Below are positions 45,401 to 60,400 of a stretch of 64,000 nt of DNA, piece after piece. Position 1 is the first letter of the stretch. The number at the start of each line of letters is the position of its first letter. Origin of the DNA: Patiria miniata (lineage: Eukaryota > Echinodermata > Asteroidea > Valvatida > Asterinidae); contig NW_024037070.1 in the NCBI RefSeq assembly GCF_015706575.1, positions 8,339,598-8,403,597 of the forward strand, written 5' to 3'. The notes below the pieces were generated by a model. That model searched no databases. It saw only the letters and a program-made list of their open reading frames with translations, and was not told where the DNA came from. Made by a program: the position numbers and the translations under genes.

Positions 45401-48400
45401 TTCCAAAAACAAGTGGTCTTTGGTCAGCCTCGAGAGGGGCTCTGTTCAAGCGGAGGACAGAGGAAACACTTCAAGGACACCATGAAGTGTAACATTGATG
45501 TCAACACATGGGAGACTCTGCACTGGAGCGACTCTCTGGAGGAAGTTACTGTACGAAGGGATAGAACACTTTGAACAAGCACGACAGCAGGAGGAAAAGT
45601 GCAAACGGGCCCTCAGAAAAGAGCGAGTAAAAAAAACAACAGCTCCAAAGATGTCGAGTTACGGTACCTCAGGACTTTCCTGCTATGTATGTGGCCGAAT
45701 ATGTGGCTCAAGGATCAGGCTATGTCAGCCACTCGGGGTTCGCAGGGACCCAAATGAAAGCCTGGTTGTTAGACGATCATACTCGACCACAAGTGATCGC
45801 TGCCGCCGACGATGTTCGGCTTTAATACCTGATGATGAAGCGCATGTCGTCGGGAAAATCACTATTAATTGTGTTTACGAACCTGTTTTAGATTTGCTCC
45901 TCTATGAGATAGGAGGTCCCTATACGGAGATAAAGACAAGTAGTCATGGCAATGTCTTAAACTGTTTACCGTCCTTTCAAGTGATGGCAGTTTCACAATC
46001 AATCCCATTGTTAGACGATCATACTCGCTCACTAGTGATCACCGCTCCTGACGATGTTCAGCTTTAATACCTGATGATGAAGGGCATGTCGTCGGGAAAG
46101 TCAATGTTAATTGTATTTACCATCCTGTTTTAGATTTGCTCCTCTATGAGATAGGAGGTCCCTATACGGAGATTGTGACAAGTAATCATGGCAATGTCTT
46201 GAAACTGTTTACCAACCTATCAAGTGATGGCAGGTTCACAATTAATCCTCCTGTTGACTTTTTCATTAAATCAACCATTAAAATAGGTCTCCTGCCCTGG
46301 ACATCCAAAATTTAATCACCAAAATGCTCTTTGAGTTTATAATTTGAAAGCTTTGAGATTGATGTTCCATTAGAGAAAATTGCGCATCTGATTCCCTCTG
46401 AAGATTTGAGTGCCACTAATACATCAACCAAAGTACATACTGTACCATACATCTTTTTTTTATTCTTAATTTAATTGAAATTCAAAATATTGTATTCCTC
46501 TACATTTGAGTGGCAAGTTTTGGGTGGTGCCTTTATGTTCTCTCATCAGAATTGATTTTAACATTTTATTGATAATATGGATGGGACACAGCCCGCAAAG
46601 TACGCACAAGTTGGTTTATTCTGAATCTGCTCAAAGCAATAGCGTCTTCTCGTGAAGTAGTATTAACTACTGAGACACTGCACTGGAGCGACTCTCTGGA
46701 GGTAGTTACTGTAAGAAGGGATAGAACACTTTGAACAAGCACGACAGCAGGAGGAAAAGTGCAAACGGGCCTTCAGAAAAGAGCAAGAAAAAAAAACAGC
46801 TCCAAAGATGTCGAGTTACGGTACCTCAGGACTTTCCTGCTATGTATGTGGCTGATTATGTGGCTCAAGGATCAGGCTATGTCAGCCACTCGGGGTTCGC
46901 AGGGACCCAAATGAAAGCCTGCTTGTTAGACGATCATACTCGACCACAAGTGATCGCTGCCGCCGACGATGTTCGGCTTTAATACCTGATGATGAAGCGC
47001 ATGTCGTCGGGAAAATCACTTTTAATTGTGTTTACCATCCTGTTTTAGATTTGCTCCTCTATGAGATAGGAGGTCCCTATACGGAGATTTAGACAAGTAA
47101 TCATGGCAGTGTCTTGAAACTGTTTACCGTCCTTTTAAGTGATGGCAGTTTCACAATTGATCACCATGTTGACTTTTTCATTAAATCAACCATTAAAATG
47201 GGTCTCCTGCCCTGGACATCCAAAATTTAATCACCAAAATGCTCTTTGAGTTTATAATTTGAAAGCTTTGAGATTGATGTTCCATTAGAGAAAATTGCGC
47301 ATCTGATTCCCTCTCAAGATTTGAGTGTCACTAATACATCAACCAAAGTACATACCATACATCTGTTGTAACCTTTTAATGTAATTGAAATCACAGAGCA
47401 TTGTATTCCTCTACATTTGAGTGGCAAGTTTAGGGTGGTGCCTTTGTGTTCTCTCACCATATGATCAGAATTGACTTTTGCATTTTATTGACAATATGGA
47501 TGGAACACAGCGCGAAAAGTACACACAAGTTGTGTTATTCCGAATGGGCACGTTGTGTCTTCACGTGAGCGTCGGGTGTTGTCGACATTTTAATGAAACC
47601 AAGGATTCCAGCTCAAAAGATTGAAGAAATCTGCAGAGAGGAGGCAGTGAGAAGAAATTATAGTTATAGAGGCGGGAAGAAAACACTAGAAGAATATTCT
47701 GGGGAAAACCCACAGAATCAGGTAGGGACTGCAAACCCAATCCGTACAGGTACAATGTAAGTGGTCTGGGTAGGAATCGAACCCAGGCCATAGCGCTGGG
47801 AGGCAAGGACAGTAACCATAATTTCACCAACCTGACTCCCCAAGACATTCGAATGTCTTTCCAGTGGTCTCCCCCAACTCTCCCTTTCTGACAATCGAAG
47901 TTAAAGGGATAATCCAGCATTTGCAAACATCAAAAAATAAAACTACCAAATCATTTTGAAATACCTTGCTGGACTGTTAGTGAATGACAGTGTAAAGCAT
48001 CCTGTAAAATCATGGCACCTGGTATACTGTCATTTTCAAGAAAAGTGGTATTTTTGTATCAATTTCCAATGCTGATTGGCCGATCAGCGTTGGAAAAAAA
48101 CTGGCTTTTTTTTCAAATACTGGCCCCAGTTGACCATCGCACTTGTTTGCAATCGATTACACACCTATGAACGGGTACAAGCCAGCTAGCCTGGTCCCCT
48201 GACCTTACAATTCCCAAATATATGTTAACTGCTCTGTTTCTTCTTAAATGGAGTCAGGGAACCAGACTACAGGAAAATGATTGTTTTTCTTGGTTTTTAT
48301 AGCATATTCGAACCCAAAACCTCCAAAAAGTCAGTGTAACTATATTTGCTATATATTTCCAACACCCCAATTCCATCCATTTCTGAAAATTACAGCAAAA

Positions 48401-51400
48401 GCAAATGATGTATATTCCCTTTAAGAGTTTATTGTGAACATTTTAACTTTAATACTTGAAATCAAAGTCTGAAAACTTTGGGGATTTTCAATTGGATGAG
48501 ACCACTTCATACAAGGAGCCTCTTTCATTGTGGCTCATTATTTTCTTAACCTCTTGGTGATTTTCTTGAATGTCCAACAGCAAAAGCTGAAGGAGGAGAA
48601 GGAAGCCAAGCGAGCTCACTTGGACTCCCGTCATGAATTCATCATTGATGCCACGGCAGCGAGTCTCAGTCTGGACAAGACAGAGGTGGAGGATGCCATC
48701 TTGGAAGGAAACACTGTAAGTTGTAAAACATTACTACCAAATAAGAGTGATCTTCAAAGTTTGGCTCCCGTTGCTCTGAACACAAGCCATGTAGTGCTCA
48801 GAAGATCACGTGAGCATTTCCAGCATTATGCAATCTCTGTGACGGAGCCAAAAAAAAAAGTCTCCGGTTTCTGGTATGCGCGCGCGTCGCCGTAGCCATG
48901 CGCGTCGGCAAAATGAACAGTTTTTTTTTCAATGAAAGATGATGTCTCAAAACCGCCAAACTCACTGGTTTGACTGGAATCCTGCTGCTGCACAATTTTA
49001 ACGCGTTTTTAGATTGGGTTATGGTCGAGAATAAGCTTTATGTGGCCTCTCTGGACTCCCATATATTTGCACTAAGTTTAGTCGGGCACCATTTGCAGTC
49101 ATCAGCCGACATTTGAAGCAAAAAATCAGGTTAAAAAAAAAAAAAGCAGCGTCGCCGCACCACTTTTTGGGCAAGCTCCATACCAGAAACCAGAGACTTT
49201 TTTTTTGTGGCCTTAAGAGCCCAAGGAATAAACCTGAAAATGTATTGGTCTACTGGTATATTTCCATCATCTTGTAATGGTCAAGGAGATTACAGACTAC
49301 GAGTTTTGGATCATCAATTTGAATCATTTATTAGATATTTATGTTTTATTGTCTGGGGCAAGACACTCAACTACAACCTCTCATTATGCTAGAATTGCCC
49401 ATTTGCGCAAGTATTTCGTTCTTCATTTTTCTTCAAAGGTAGCTTTATTTTCCACTACAAAATGTGGGTTTCTAGATATTTCCTTCGCGATCAAATTTTA
49501 GTAGCTAACCTCTTGCGGTTAGTTTTTAGCCAGAGATGTCACCCTTGCAAAGGGATGATCAATTTGCCAGCAATAGATCTAATAACTTTCTTCTTTTTTT
49601 AAAGCGAAGTCAGTTTTCATGATTGATGCTTGTATTTGTCTTTGAACAGATTGAGAAGATGGATAAATTCTTTGACTCGGAGGCCTCCAGCCACCTCATG
49701 TTCTTCTATCAGGAGATGGACATGTCCCAAGAAACAGGTTGGTCGTTATCATGGCATATATGAAAGCAGGACTGATTACAAAAATTGTAAAAACTTAAAT
49801 ACTGATTTATAAGTTGGTAAAGGGGGCATTGCAATACATTTGCATTCTGTACTGTATTAGAAGTCTGCTGTTCAAAGAAGTATTGCTAGTTGTAATAAAA
49901 ATCCTAATAATTCACACATATTTTTGCAGTGAGGTGTCCTCATAGCAGTAGTAACTACACACATGAGTGACAAAGTTGATAGATTTTGTTTTATTAAATT
50001 TGTTTTAACCTTTTTTTTGTGATGGCTTGCCTTTTTTTGTAGGTGGCAAACATCCCTGGATTCAAGATGGAGGAACAGGTAAAGTTTTTGATTTGATTTG
50101 ATTTATTCGCAATTTCCACATAATAATGATACAGATTAGTTAAGATTTAACAAGAAAAAAAATATTGAGACCTGTAAATTAAAGGTTCCCCATTCAGTGG
50201 AAAAAGCAGGGATAACGCAAACAAGTTCTAAAAATGTATATCCATTTTATAAAGTGATGGCCCTGTTGCCACATCTTTAGCTCTTTACTGTTTCCTTTTG
50301 AATCGTATTAACACCCAAAACTAACAAGAGATGGGCACAAACTTATCTAAAAGTTCATCAATTTATGCTTTTGTTTTAATAACCTATCATAGGAAGCCTT
50401 TTTTCCTTTGAAGTGAGATGGTTAAGAAAGGAAGTGCAAGTTTTAGAAGCAGATGAACACCCAAGAGGACAAAACGAATAAAAAAAACCCTCACAGTCAA
50501 GCAGAGACGAAGATGAAATAATTGAACCCGTGCCTAGTAACTGAGAATGCTAAGAACTTGCCAGGTGTTGAGGTGTCTTGACAAATCGTTAATTATTCTG
50601 AGACCATGTTCTTGTTCAGGAGAGCCGATGAGGTTGGGTCCAGCAAGCGTCAAGTCGGGCAAGACCGGCAAACCTAAGCTGTTTGTAACGGACGGTGTGG
50701 ACGCACCGTTGTGTGGCATCTGCGTGTTCTTCCTACGAGCCAATCCTAGCAAGCCTATCACTGCAGAAAACGTCCATAAAGTAAGTCTGTTGATTCGTGA
50801 CAGAGGTAACTAACAAACCCTCATGTAAGGACTCATTGCACATTGTAGCCTCAGTGGATAAAATGCACAAAGTGATGTCATCCCCCCCCCAAAAAAAATT
50901 TGCTAGTTTCTTTTGTTTGTTGCAACAGACCCCATCCAAATCTCGCATCCAGAGAACATAATGACAGTGGACACAATCATAGCTCAGTTTTGTACTTAGC
51001 CACGTCTTGTGAAAGACAAATTTCTCTCTTTATGTATTTATTTATATATTTATTTTGTATTATTTTACCAGGGTAGTCCCATCACTTTTCAATGCACTGT
51101 CCTCCCTGAATAGTTTTCCATTTGCATGATGCAAACGTACTTATTAATGTAATTCAAATTTGACTTGAAACCAAACCTTGTTTTTATCAAAAGAAGTCAC
51201 AAAGTCAATCATTCTGAATTGAATTTATTTCCTTCTGTGATGATTTTCAGGATTTGATCTTCACTTCGTTGGACACGGGCAGGATTGGCCTACTCCAGGC
51301 AATAGAGAGGTACCTGGGCGACATCTTCTTGCCGTTCCTGAAAGGCAACCAGAATGGTTGGGGTCAACTTGGCTCTCAGGTAATCACAACGGGATCAAAT

Positions 51401-54400
51401 TTTGGGTATAAAACGTTGCTAAGAACCAAACAAAATTTGCTTACAAAAATGGGTTGGCAGCCGAGAAGTCATGCAATGTGTATAACCTTAGACGAGTTCT
51501 CAACTGATGTTGCTTAACACATACATTTCCTAAGCAAATTTTCTGTTTTGCAGCTGAAATTGGTTCCGTTTTTTTCTTCAGATTTATAATATTGGCCAAA
51601 AAACCTGCATACCTTCTGATGACAATTTCTTCAACCATTCTCACTCTATCGCTTCTCCCATTACAGATATAACAAAATAAGATGACTACAACCCCAAAAT
51701 TGCCCCAAAAATGAAAGGCTTTGATCATTTTATTCCATTAGCCACTAGTAGTTCACAGCGAGCTTGACGTTCTGTTTTGTTTTTGAAAGTACAAATCAAT
51801 GTACTATTTCAATTTTCTGCACTTTGATTCTTGCAAATTCTAGAAATTATTTGCAAAAGTGTCCGTTGAGTTTTCCAGTTTTGTAAAGTACATTTCTTTA
51901 TCTTAACATCTTTTTCCTCTCCTGTTGTTTAAAATATTGATTCTTGTGAACAATTAAAAAAAACACCGAACCAAACCCAGCGTGTCTGTTTTTTATCCTA
52001 GGCCAATCAGGGAACTCGTAAAGAATTCGTCCAATCGTTGGATGCCTTTGTGACAATCCTCAACGCCGCCCAGGATTCCCTTGAAGAGAGAGTAGAGCTT
52101 CGCAAGTGTGAGACGTACGATCTGAGCAAGCTGACCAAGGCTTCAGACTACATCACTGTGGCTAACAGTACCCAGGAGCTGGAGTTGATTGAGGGCATCA
52201 TGGCGGTGTGGATCAAACAGATCGAACAAGTAAGTGTGGAGATGATTATACTGAACAGTTTAACACTGGAGTTTGATGGAATGTTGCCCAACAACATGAT
52301 GTTCTATGCCCCGTCAGCTCAGTACTCTCCAACAGCTTCACAGCTTTACTGCACTCTTAATTTATAAGCAGGAGGTTGTGGGTGCAAGTCCCAACGCCAG
52401 CGCTTAAAAGGGCTCGTATAATGTAATTTTGTTTAATGCAATCCTTGAAAATGCACCTTTTTGTCCCATTTAACCTAATTTTCATTTTTCATTTTAAGGG
52501 CATTTGGGTGCCTTTTTGATTTTTATGCTAATGCAAATATCCATATTCATGAGCAAAAGTGTGATGTCATTTCAGGCAGAAAGCTTAATGTTACAGCTTT
52601 TTTAGCACCACAATTTGCCAGAATTTGCGACATTTTGCTGTCGTAAATTTTCTTTCTTTGGTGATTTGTTGTTGTTTCAGTAAGCCAGCAAGCAAAGTTT
52701 TCTCACAAATGTTTTCAGTGGGCAACTTTTTTGGGTTCACAATTTCAACAGAAAATCTCAAAACTGAACAGTGTCTTCATTGTTTTCAGTTGAATGATTA
52801 CATTTTGCAGTGAATAAAAACAAGTATTTGTGCATCCACTTTTTACTATGACATCCTAAATCATCAAATTAGAATTATGTATCGTTAAATATACTCTTAA
52901 CTTAATCTCACAGGTTTTAACCGAAAGCGAACAAATGCGCAAGGAGGCCGACAACATTGGGCCTCGGGCAGAGCTGGAACATTGGAAGAAGAGAATGGCT
53001 CGGTTCAACTACCTGCTGGAGCAGTTGAAGAAACCAGAGGTCAAGGCGGTGCTGGGAGTCCTACAAGCAGCAAAGAGTCGCTCCATCAAGGTAAGTTAAA
53101 AATATCAAAATTATGTCCAGGCTTCAACAGGTGTCGTCAAATGATCAACTTACAAAAAATGGGCCAGATTTGCCTTTTGGAGGGGTAATTTTACTACTTA
53201 AATCTCTTGGCGTGACCTAGTATAGACAAATCCAGGTGTGTGATCACTGCATACGCGAAGCCCCTTTCAATGGAGAAACCATTGTGCATGCTATTGTACA
53301 AAGCGACTGCCACATGGCGAATTATCTGAGCACTAGTTAGCACAATGCTTTCGCCATTGAAGGGGGCCTTCATGATGGAATTGACAGCGTGCCCGGATTG
53401 GTCTATAGCTACAGGCTGCCCAAAGTAGACTTATTTCTCCTGTATATGTTGATGTGCCAAATGTACCTTTTTTCCTTAAATCAGTCTATCGGTTAGCCCT
53501 TTGGGACTATTAATTTTCAACCAGTTCTTTTCCCTTTATCTATGTTGTATTTGTGTGTTACACAGTGGTTGTATGTTTTACTCTGTTGTTCATTTATTCC
53601 AGACTTGGATGGATCTAGATCGACGCATCACAGACGCTGCCAATGAAGCTAAGGACAATGTGAAATTCCTGTACACGCTGGATAAATTCTGTGATCCTCT
53701 CTACAACAGTGATCCTGTAAGTCCGGATTCTGTTGAATTTGTTTTCATTCCTTTTTTTTTTTTAATAATTAAAAATATTAAAAAATTTAAATTATATTTC
53801 TATATACAACATCATCCGCAGTAAATAATGGAAAAATCTGCTGTTAACAGGACAGTTTTGTGTAATTCATGGTTATGTGCATTCCTGTTTCATAAAGACG
53901 TGTCAAACAGATGTGTTTATTAACATTCACTTTTAAAAAATGGTGTCAAACATGCATGCATATTTCTTCTCATTGATGAACCAGTAAAGACACGCAAACA
54001 CCAATATTTTCGCTATTAAAAAAATCTTTCAAAGTGCAATTATTCGCTCATTCATTAGGCCACGAGACCACGTGGCAGCCGATATCAGCACACATTCTTC
54101 GCTCGTACCCACCGCCCAAACAGGGCGCTGAGAAGGGCTAAACCACCCCAGTATCCTGTTGTTCGGTCCTCTGTCCTCACAGGTACTCATTCATCCTGGG
54201 TGGAGAGAGGCAATTGTAGTTAAGTGTCTTGCCCAAGGGCACAAACACCATGGTCCTGGCAGGTTTTGGACCCATGCACCATCATACATGAGTCAAACAC
54301 CGTAACCACTGGACCAGATAACAGAGGACCCTTTAGAGTTCCTGCATGAGAATAGCTAACCACATCATTTGATTTAAAAAAAACTCTGCAATTTGTACAA

Positions 54401-57400
54401 CAAAATTATTGTCAAACAGCTTAGTAATTTTAACGAAACTTTTTTTCCCCCCAGACTTGTTTCTAAAGCCTTGTATTCTACTGATTTTTGTTTCCATTTT
54501 TAGATTGGAATGATTGAAACCATTCCCGGCCTGATCAACGCAATCCGCATGATCCACAGCATATCACGATTCTACAATACCTCTGAAAGGATGACCTCAC
54601 TCTTCGTCAAGGTACAGTGCTTTCAGTTCCTACTTCCACCTTCTCGACTAGAAAGGCAACATGCTTAAACTATTCTGAACAATTACTAGCTCATCATACG
54701 TTTGTGACGTGCAAGATTAAAAAGTGTATGTTGTACAGCTGTAAATTTGCAAATGTTCATTTTACATCGTAATTGAAGATGTATGAAAATGGTTTATAAG
54801 TTTAGTATCGATTGAATTTCATGTTTTGCTCATAGATTTGGATGGATTCTGATAGTTTTCAAGTTAATAAAGTACAAAGGAGTTTACAGTGAGTCAAGTT
54901 AACTGCCAGTTTCTTTATTTTGGGGGAGTTCTTTAAATGGTGAAAACGTACACATGAAGAACCCATTTTTAAATGAATCCTTACTGACATCGTGTTAACA
55001 GGTAACCAACCAAATGATCACATCGTGCAAGGCTTACATCAGCGAGCGGGGTACCATGAATGTTTGGGACCAGCCAACGGAAGAACTGATCCCCAAACTC
55101 AAGGCATGCATCCACCTGAACCACGAGTACCAGCGACACTTCCAACGCACTAAGCAGAAGCTGGAGACCATGCCCAACGAGCGGCAGTTTGAGTTCTCCG
55201 AGATGTACATCTTTGGCAAGTTTGACACCTTCGAGCGCCGTCTGCAGAAGATCATTGACATGTTTGATACCATGGAGATGTATTCGCATCTGGCTGAGAC
55301 ACGGATTGAGGGTAAGGAGACATTGATTTGGTTTGAATGAAGGAAATTACAGGACTGTTTTCTCTGCCTTTTAAAACAGCTCAGTGTAATGCTCTATCAT
55401 GATTTTTAAATAACATGGACTAGGTTTGTTATTTGTTTTTGTTTTGGCATAAAAGTATTAATAATCAGTTCTTCGTTCAGTCTTGTTTTCTTAATACTTA
55501 AAGTCTACATTTTTAATCAATTAAGAAAAAGTTTCTGAAAGCTGTGAAGAAGACAGTCAGAGTTCATTAGTTCAAGTCTTTGGTCAAATTTTGCTTGATC
55601 CTTTAAATTATTTAGATTTTTCAGTCATGTGTCATTTAAGTGTTCTCCTTATTCTTTAATTAATTTTCAAAGATATACAATAAGAATCTGTGTCGGTTAT
55701 TGTTTTGACTAGAAAAAGTAGGGAACCTGAGGATTGAGGGAATAATGGATAGCCAAAGAACCAATGGTTTGCTGCCAAACGTTGAAGAGCAACAGGCCTC
55801 ACATGTGAAGGGAAAATCAAAAGTTTCACTGAAAAAAATAATGTGTGGATAATCAGAACAGGAGAAGAGATTTGGGCAATTCCAGTTTTATGCAGTGTCC
55901 GAGACACATCTTTTAAGAGCTCAGTGAATAAATATGGAAATGTATTTTTCAAATTTTACTCATCCATCATCTAATAATGGTTTAATAAGGAGATTACAGA
56001 GTAGGATCAGTTCTCTGAATCGTTAATTAGATATCATGGTTAATTAGCTCCGTCTAAACATTACAATTCCTTTCATAACGCTAGAATTGCCCAGTTACAT
56101 GCTGCCTTCCCCTGAATTCACTATCAGTGAATCCTCTTGAAATGGTAAATGAAAAGTTGAACAACCTTGCTTGGAAAAGTTCCCCAATCCGTCTCCCATC
56201 TGCCTTGAGTCCATCTGCAAAAGTGACAGACGACAAGCTGTGTGATGAACGCACTGACATAATCTACTTAACAATTCAGAACATGAGGTTTTGTCGTTTG
56301 TCAGCGGAAAACAAAGAGGAAATTGTTGAATAGATGCTGTGGCCATCACATGGCTATCGCTACATGAATGGACAGTTACATAGAGACCACCTGTAGTCTA
56401 GCAGGAGGCAGGATGTCATTGATGTATCAATCTGTCAGAAAAGGCTTGAAAAACACCTGTCAATCTTCAATATTTCATCCGGTTGAAACACAACTTTTTG
56501 AAAACAATCCAAGCTTTGACATTTTAAATGCATTGGGAGAGGGATTCAACTTATATGAATTTAAAGCACTGTGAATAGTCATGAAGAAAAACAACAACAA
56601 AAGAGTTGTTGAGTTAGCACTGTTTGACTGACCAAAGAGTTTACCAAAAGGCCTTTCCAAGAATTTGTTTGTCACTGTTCATGCTTAACCCTAACTCCAT
56701 CAATATCCATTGCCCCATTTGGTGGGATTTTGGCAGATAAGCCATGTGTACCAAGTCCATCAAAATCCACCAGCACCAGTGGTGGATTTCAATGGATTTG
56801 GTCGTTTGGCTTTATGTATAGCAGAGTCAGTGATGGATTTTGACAGACTTGGAACTCTACTCAGTAAAACTCAGTAGGGAGTTAGGGTTAAGGTTGAAAA
56901 TTTCATGTTATTTTTCACTAAGGCCTGAAACGACTGAAAAAAGTACGCTGTGTTCTTTAGAGAAAGTTCAGAATATTACCTGGCGTGCTTTTACAACTGT
57001 TCTGCTTTGGTTGAAGTTTTCTTTTTCAGCCTCTGCCGTGTACTGTTTTTCTCTGCCATTTTAAAAGTGAGCCTCTTTCATCTTTTGCCACAGGCATGGA
57101 AATTATGGCCAACAAGTTTGTGGTGATCTACACCTCCATGAAGAAGAAACCCTACGATCTGTTGGATCAACGCAAGACGGACTACGACAACGATTACCAA
57201 GACTTCAAGAGGAGTATCGGAGAGTTGCAAGTAAGTGTTTTTAAAGAAAATCTTAAAGAGAATATTCAGACCTTCTCTGTTGTACTTCCTCTTATTTATT
57301 CTTTCCGTCAAGCAATCTGAATTTGAAGTTGGGCCGGGGATTGTAACAGACTGGAAATGTTCTTCTTACTTTGCAAAGCTTGTTTGGTAACACTTTGTTT

Positions 57401-60400
57401 ATTTATACAGGCACAAATCAAGGCTTTCATGGACGCTACATTCGACAAGATCTATAATGTGCCCAGGGCCCTGCAACTTATCAAGAAGTTTGAGAGGTAA
57501 AGGATTGCTATCTTTTCAATTAAACTGTTGTTTCCATGCTAGTGGATATTTCTGTCAGTTGTCTACAGATTGTCACTGTTATGGACTTAATCATATCACT
57601 GAGATGTGAGTGCTTTAACCAGTTCATGTCGGATGACGTTTATACACGCAAAGGTTTTGCGGTATTCGTAACGGATGACAGATAAACTCGCAACGAGTGA
57701 GGCGGGAAAATCTTTCTGTGACCCACTTGCAGCAAGCGAGGCCGGAAATATCAGGGTGTGTTACCTGCAGATGACGCCCTGAACCAATCTAGCATCGACG
57801 TTTGTGAAAAACAATCCTGAGCCTGGGTCCGGTCAATGTCAAAATAATCCCATTGCAACGTGGTCAAAAGATTTGTTGAACCACTGCATCCATGCAGTGT
57901 GTATGGTTTAGAGGTCAAAATAGCATGACAAACTTGAGAATTTGGTGGGTTGGCACACATCATGACCCTTGACCTTTATTCAACTTTCATTTTCTGTTGT
58001 ATGGATGTCTCTTATGGACAAAATTGAGTTTATTGAACACGACACAGTAGTGATCACAGTGTTGGCATTAATATAAAACTAGCTTTGTTGAGCCTTTGAA
58101 TCATTCTGTTGTATCAGATACTATTATGGAGCGGAGTTGAAAAGATTAAATAAATTCCTGAAAATAAAATATATTTTGTCGTGTCTTACTTTTCTTTTCC
58201 CGACCTCAGGATAACCATCACTGGCCTGGGCATCACTGAGAGGTACGCCCTCATCCTTTCCCGTTTCGGCCGTGAGATTGAAAACACCTCCCGGAACTAC
58301 CAGCGTCACAAGAACGAGCCGCCGGTAGCCCGCGACCTGCCCCCCATCGCCGGCAAGATCACCTGGGCGCGGCAGATGTTCCAGCGCATCCAGGAACCCA
58401 TGGAGGTCTTCCAGACTATGCCTCACTTACTCCAAGGAGCTGAGGCGAAGCGTATCATCAAGAATTACAACAAACTGGCTAAGGTCCTGATGGAGTTTGA
58501 GGTGTTGTATCACCGGGCCTGGCTCAGACAGGTAAAGATGAGTTATTATCACAAGGCTGTCACATGTCACAATGCAAGACCAGTGTTGTAATCGACTGTA
58601 GGGGTGTGCATTAATGGGTAGTACGGGAATCGGATACTCGATTGAAAACAACACGGGTACCCGGGTATTCGTGAAAGAAACCAACCCCCAAATTTAAATC
58701 TCAGAAGTTGCTGTACAGACTGTTCATAAATGTCTGCATGATAATACTATACCACATCGATGTGTTACTACAAGATACAAGTGTGTATAGAGTTAGCTCA
58801 ATACATGTAGTTTAATGGTGTATTTTAGCAATGGTGTATTTTAGCAATTAATGGTTAAATTAGCAAGTGTCATAAACGTGAATCTGTTTTGTTTTTCCAT
58901 ATAGATGGGTTTTCATTTTGAAATTTCTCCACATAGACATTCAAAACCAGTTTCTTCATTGTCTGAGAAGTTACTAAGTAATATTAAAGTTGGTTACGGT
59001 AGGTAGGTAGTCTGCTATTCATAATCACTCTTGGAGGACGACTGCATTAAGGAGTGCATCAGAATTATAAAATCATAGACGTCAGATGTAACAGGGACAG
59101 AAAAAAGTGGACCCCAAATTTATGGAATGACCCGTATACTGTATACTTAGTTTGTGCGAAAAAAAGTCAAACTTTCCATCAAAAGTCATGACATGTCATT
59201 TGAAAAGTCTAGATCATAAAAGAAGTGAGATGCATGTCTCTTAAAAATGTAAAAAAAAATTGAGAAATCTCATTTTAACTTCGGCTTACCTTTTTGTTTT
59301 CTTCTGATTTCTGCCGCTACAGGTTGAAGCCATCAAGTCCGGTCTCCACGCCTCCCTCTTGGTCAGTCACCCAGAGACCAACGAACTCTTCGTGAACTTT
59401 GACCCTCAGATCCTGACCCTGATCAGGGAGACGGAGTGCATGAGCCGTCTGGGTCTTGACATCCCGCTGGCTGCTCGGGCCATCAGACAGAAACAGGGAA
59501 CCTTCAAAGAAAACTTCAATAAATTACAGGTAGGAAGGAATTCTCAGGATCATTGTTTTGTTTCTTATGTCCGTCACAAGAATCAAAGTGTGCAACAGGG
59601 TTTTGCACAACACAAGATCTTTAAGATATATAAGATACAATGTCTAAAATGTTTACTTATGTCATGATAATAAAAATGGGAAGAGTTTACAGCCATTTTA
59701 AATATTTCCTCCTATTACTGCGTTGAAAATGTGGTTACTTATAATCATTGTCAGCACAAGCTTCAGAAGCATTTTTTAAGGGGGAAGATTTGGGTTGTTT
59801 TCTTGAGGGGAAAATATACTATTGCAGCATTTCAAAGTGAAGGAATGTCACTTTTTATGCAAATTGAAATTAATTTCACGCTCTTCACACATCTTCAGAT
59901 GCACTCTCTTTACCCCGTAGTTTGAGATTTTAAATAGAACCATTCTGCGTGAGAAGGTTTATACATAATTTGTTTTGTCCTTTCTTCTTGCGTCCCCTTT
60001 AGTTGCTGATGGAGGAGAACAAGCGAGTGCGTGCCAAGATTCACCCCGTCTTTGAGCCCTTGATGCTACCTCATATCAACAAGCTAGACAACGTGATCGA
60101 GCCAGGACTGACTATGCTGTCATGGACTAGCATGAATATTGATAGCTATGTGGAATCTGTCTACAAATCATTAGGTAAGATAGGTGTCTGTTCAAGTTAC
60201 AGCAAGTTCAATTAACCCTTTAGCAACTGTACTACATTAACCCTAACGTCCTAGGGCTCTTTGGGGGTCAAGGACCAGAAATGCATACTACAGGTTACTA
60301 CTGAGTAGTATTTTGTAGCTTTAGGTGAGGTTAGGACACTCAAGGGCTAAATAGCTCAAGAAACTTATGAAGGAAGGTTCTCATTATAAGAATCGGGCTC

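Larger units (their letters stand above)
32661..48580. other. Dynein intron 1 (15.9 kb)
   Basis: A single long intron between the unique first exon and the conserved tail. It contains a nested GPCR gene on the other strand (44233-45132), two LINE-tail copies (about 45512-47548), a SINE (about 47570-47850), a TTAA MITE (47905-48420), inverted-repeat elements at 33201-33536 and 36603-36943, and a GGATGTCGTCATCC-type repeat cluster (about 41270-41600). The stretches 34-36.5, 37-41.2 and 42-44 kb show only AT-rich sequence with no recognised gene. Confidence 0.8.

Noticed and set aside
45495-46067. 190-codon open frame as a possible host gene
   Set aside because: It is the LINE C-terminal region running into its repeated 3' UTR; a second copy at 46.7 kb confirms the repeat origin.
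47561-47926. 121-codon minus-strand frame
   Set aside because: Covers a tRNA-derived SINE; no protein likeness.
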